This document shows positions 13,931 through 13,969 of a stretch of DNA of 13,969 nucleotides, in pieces. The notes beneath the pieces were generated by a model. The model saw only the letters and a program-made list of their open reading frames with translations, searched no databases and had not been told where the DNA came from. The stretch's first letter is position 1; every line of letters begins with the position of its first letter. The DNA lies in assembly GCA_964415185.1 (NCBI GenBank), contig CAYPZI010000071.1:1-13969 (forward strand). The letters are read 5' to 3'. The DNA is from CAYVBJ01 sp964415185. Its GTDB lineage: Bacteria; Bacteroidota; Rhodothermia; Balneolales; Balneolaceae. The position numbers and the translations under genes were made by a program.

Positions 13931-13969
13931 ATAGCTTGACCACAAATCACAAAAAAAAACACAAGCTAT
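13931..13969. repeat. A/C-rich repeat, copy 2, bounded by an inverted repeat
   Basis: ATAGCTTG (13931-13938) and CAAGCTAT (13962-13969) are perfect 8-bp inverted arms around 23 nt that include nine consecutive A's (13951-13959). The interior, GACCACAAATCACAAA, resembles the A/C-rich stretch at 4781. The right arm ends at the window edge, so its full length is unknown. Read on the minus strand it gives a T-rich loop, but no terminator pattern. Confidence 0.6.

Noticed and set aside
13951..13959. Run of nine A's as a minus-strand terminator T-tract
   Set aside because: The run lies in the loop of the flanking inverted repeat rather than after a stem, so it does not have terminator geometry.
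1..13969. CRISPR array, toxin-antitoxin, phage or defence system
   Set aside because: No regularly spaced direct repeats, no integrase, nuclease, helicase or small paired ORFs are found. All long genes belong to familiar housekeeping, transport or signalling families.

Overview
The window suggests a low-GC (about 40% by eye) Gram-negative bacterium of the Bacteroidetes/FCB assemblage, probably a Balneolota/Rhodothermota-type lineage. The reasons are a SusC/SusD outer-membrane pair, lipoprotein signal peptides, a TonB energy transducer, a bacillithiol gene (bshA), a HisKA_2-type histidine kinase, and mixed translation initiation: the Sus pair has no Shine-Dalgarno (SD), while other genes do and use GTG or TTG starts. 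This placement is an inference from gene content; no rRNA or marker gene is present.

Layout. 1-299 is a non-coding leader with two small hairpins and a good sigma70-like promoter. 300-4667 is a susC-susD operon for TonB-dependent nutrient uptake, closed by a strong terminator. 4855-5835 (minus) is a Gfo/Idh/MocA sugar-type oxidoreductase, convergent with the Sus operon and divergent from a tonB-like gene (5972-6625), which has its own terminator. 6780-9731 holds bshA followed 54 nt later by a membrane histidine kinase, probably co-transcribed. 9732-10101 is a gene-free 370-nt stretch with a weak terminator, a 128-bp inverted-repeat element that looks like a MITE or IS remnant, and a REP-like palindrome. 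10102-12049 (minus) is a two-gene operon in which a sugar-nucleotide transferase is followed, one base after its stop codon, by a glycerophosphodiesterase lipoprotein. 12165-13862 is a divergent MurF-type Mur ligase with an N-terminal membrane domain. The window ends in a heptanucleotide tandem repeat and an A/C-rich inverted repeat.

How the genes fit together. SusC/SusD and the TonB protein belong to one physiological theme, energised import across the outer membrane, although TonB lies in a separate unit and no ExbB/ExbD or carbohydrate-active enzyme is in view. The nucleotidyltransferase and the MurF-like ligase share an intergenic control region and both point to envelope or glycan precursor metabolism; the phosphodiesterase would act on envelope phosphodiesters. 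bshA starts bacillithiol synthesis; its kinase neighbour may be linked only by transcription.

Most of the window is ordinary chromosome. I see no defence system, CRISPR array, RNA gene or new multi-gene system. The items most worth a second look are the 128-bp element with its overlapping 37-nt palindrome, the kinase sensor domain, the membrane-anchored MurF-like ligase, and the intergenic repeat families.
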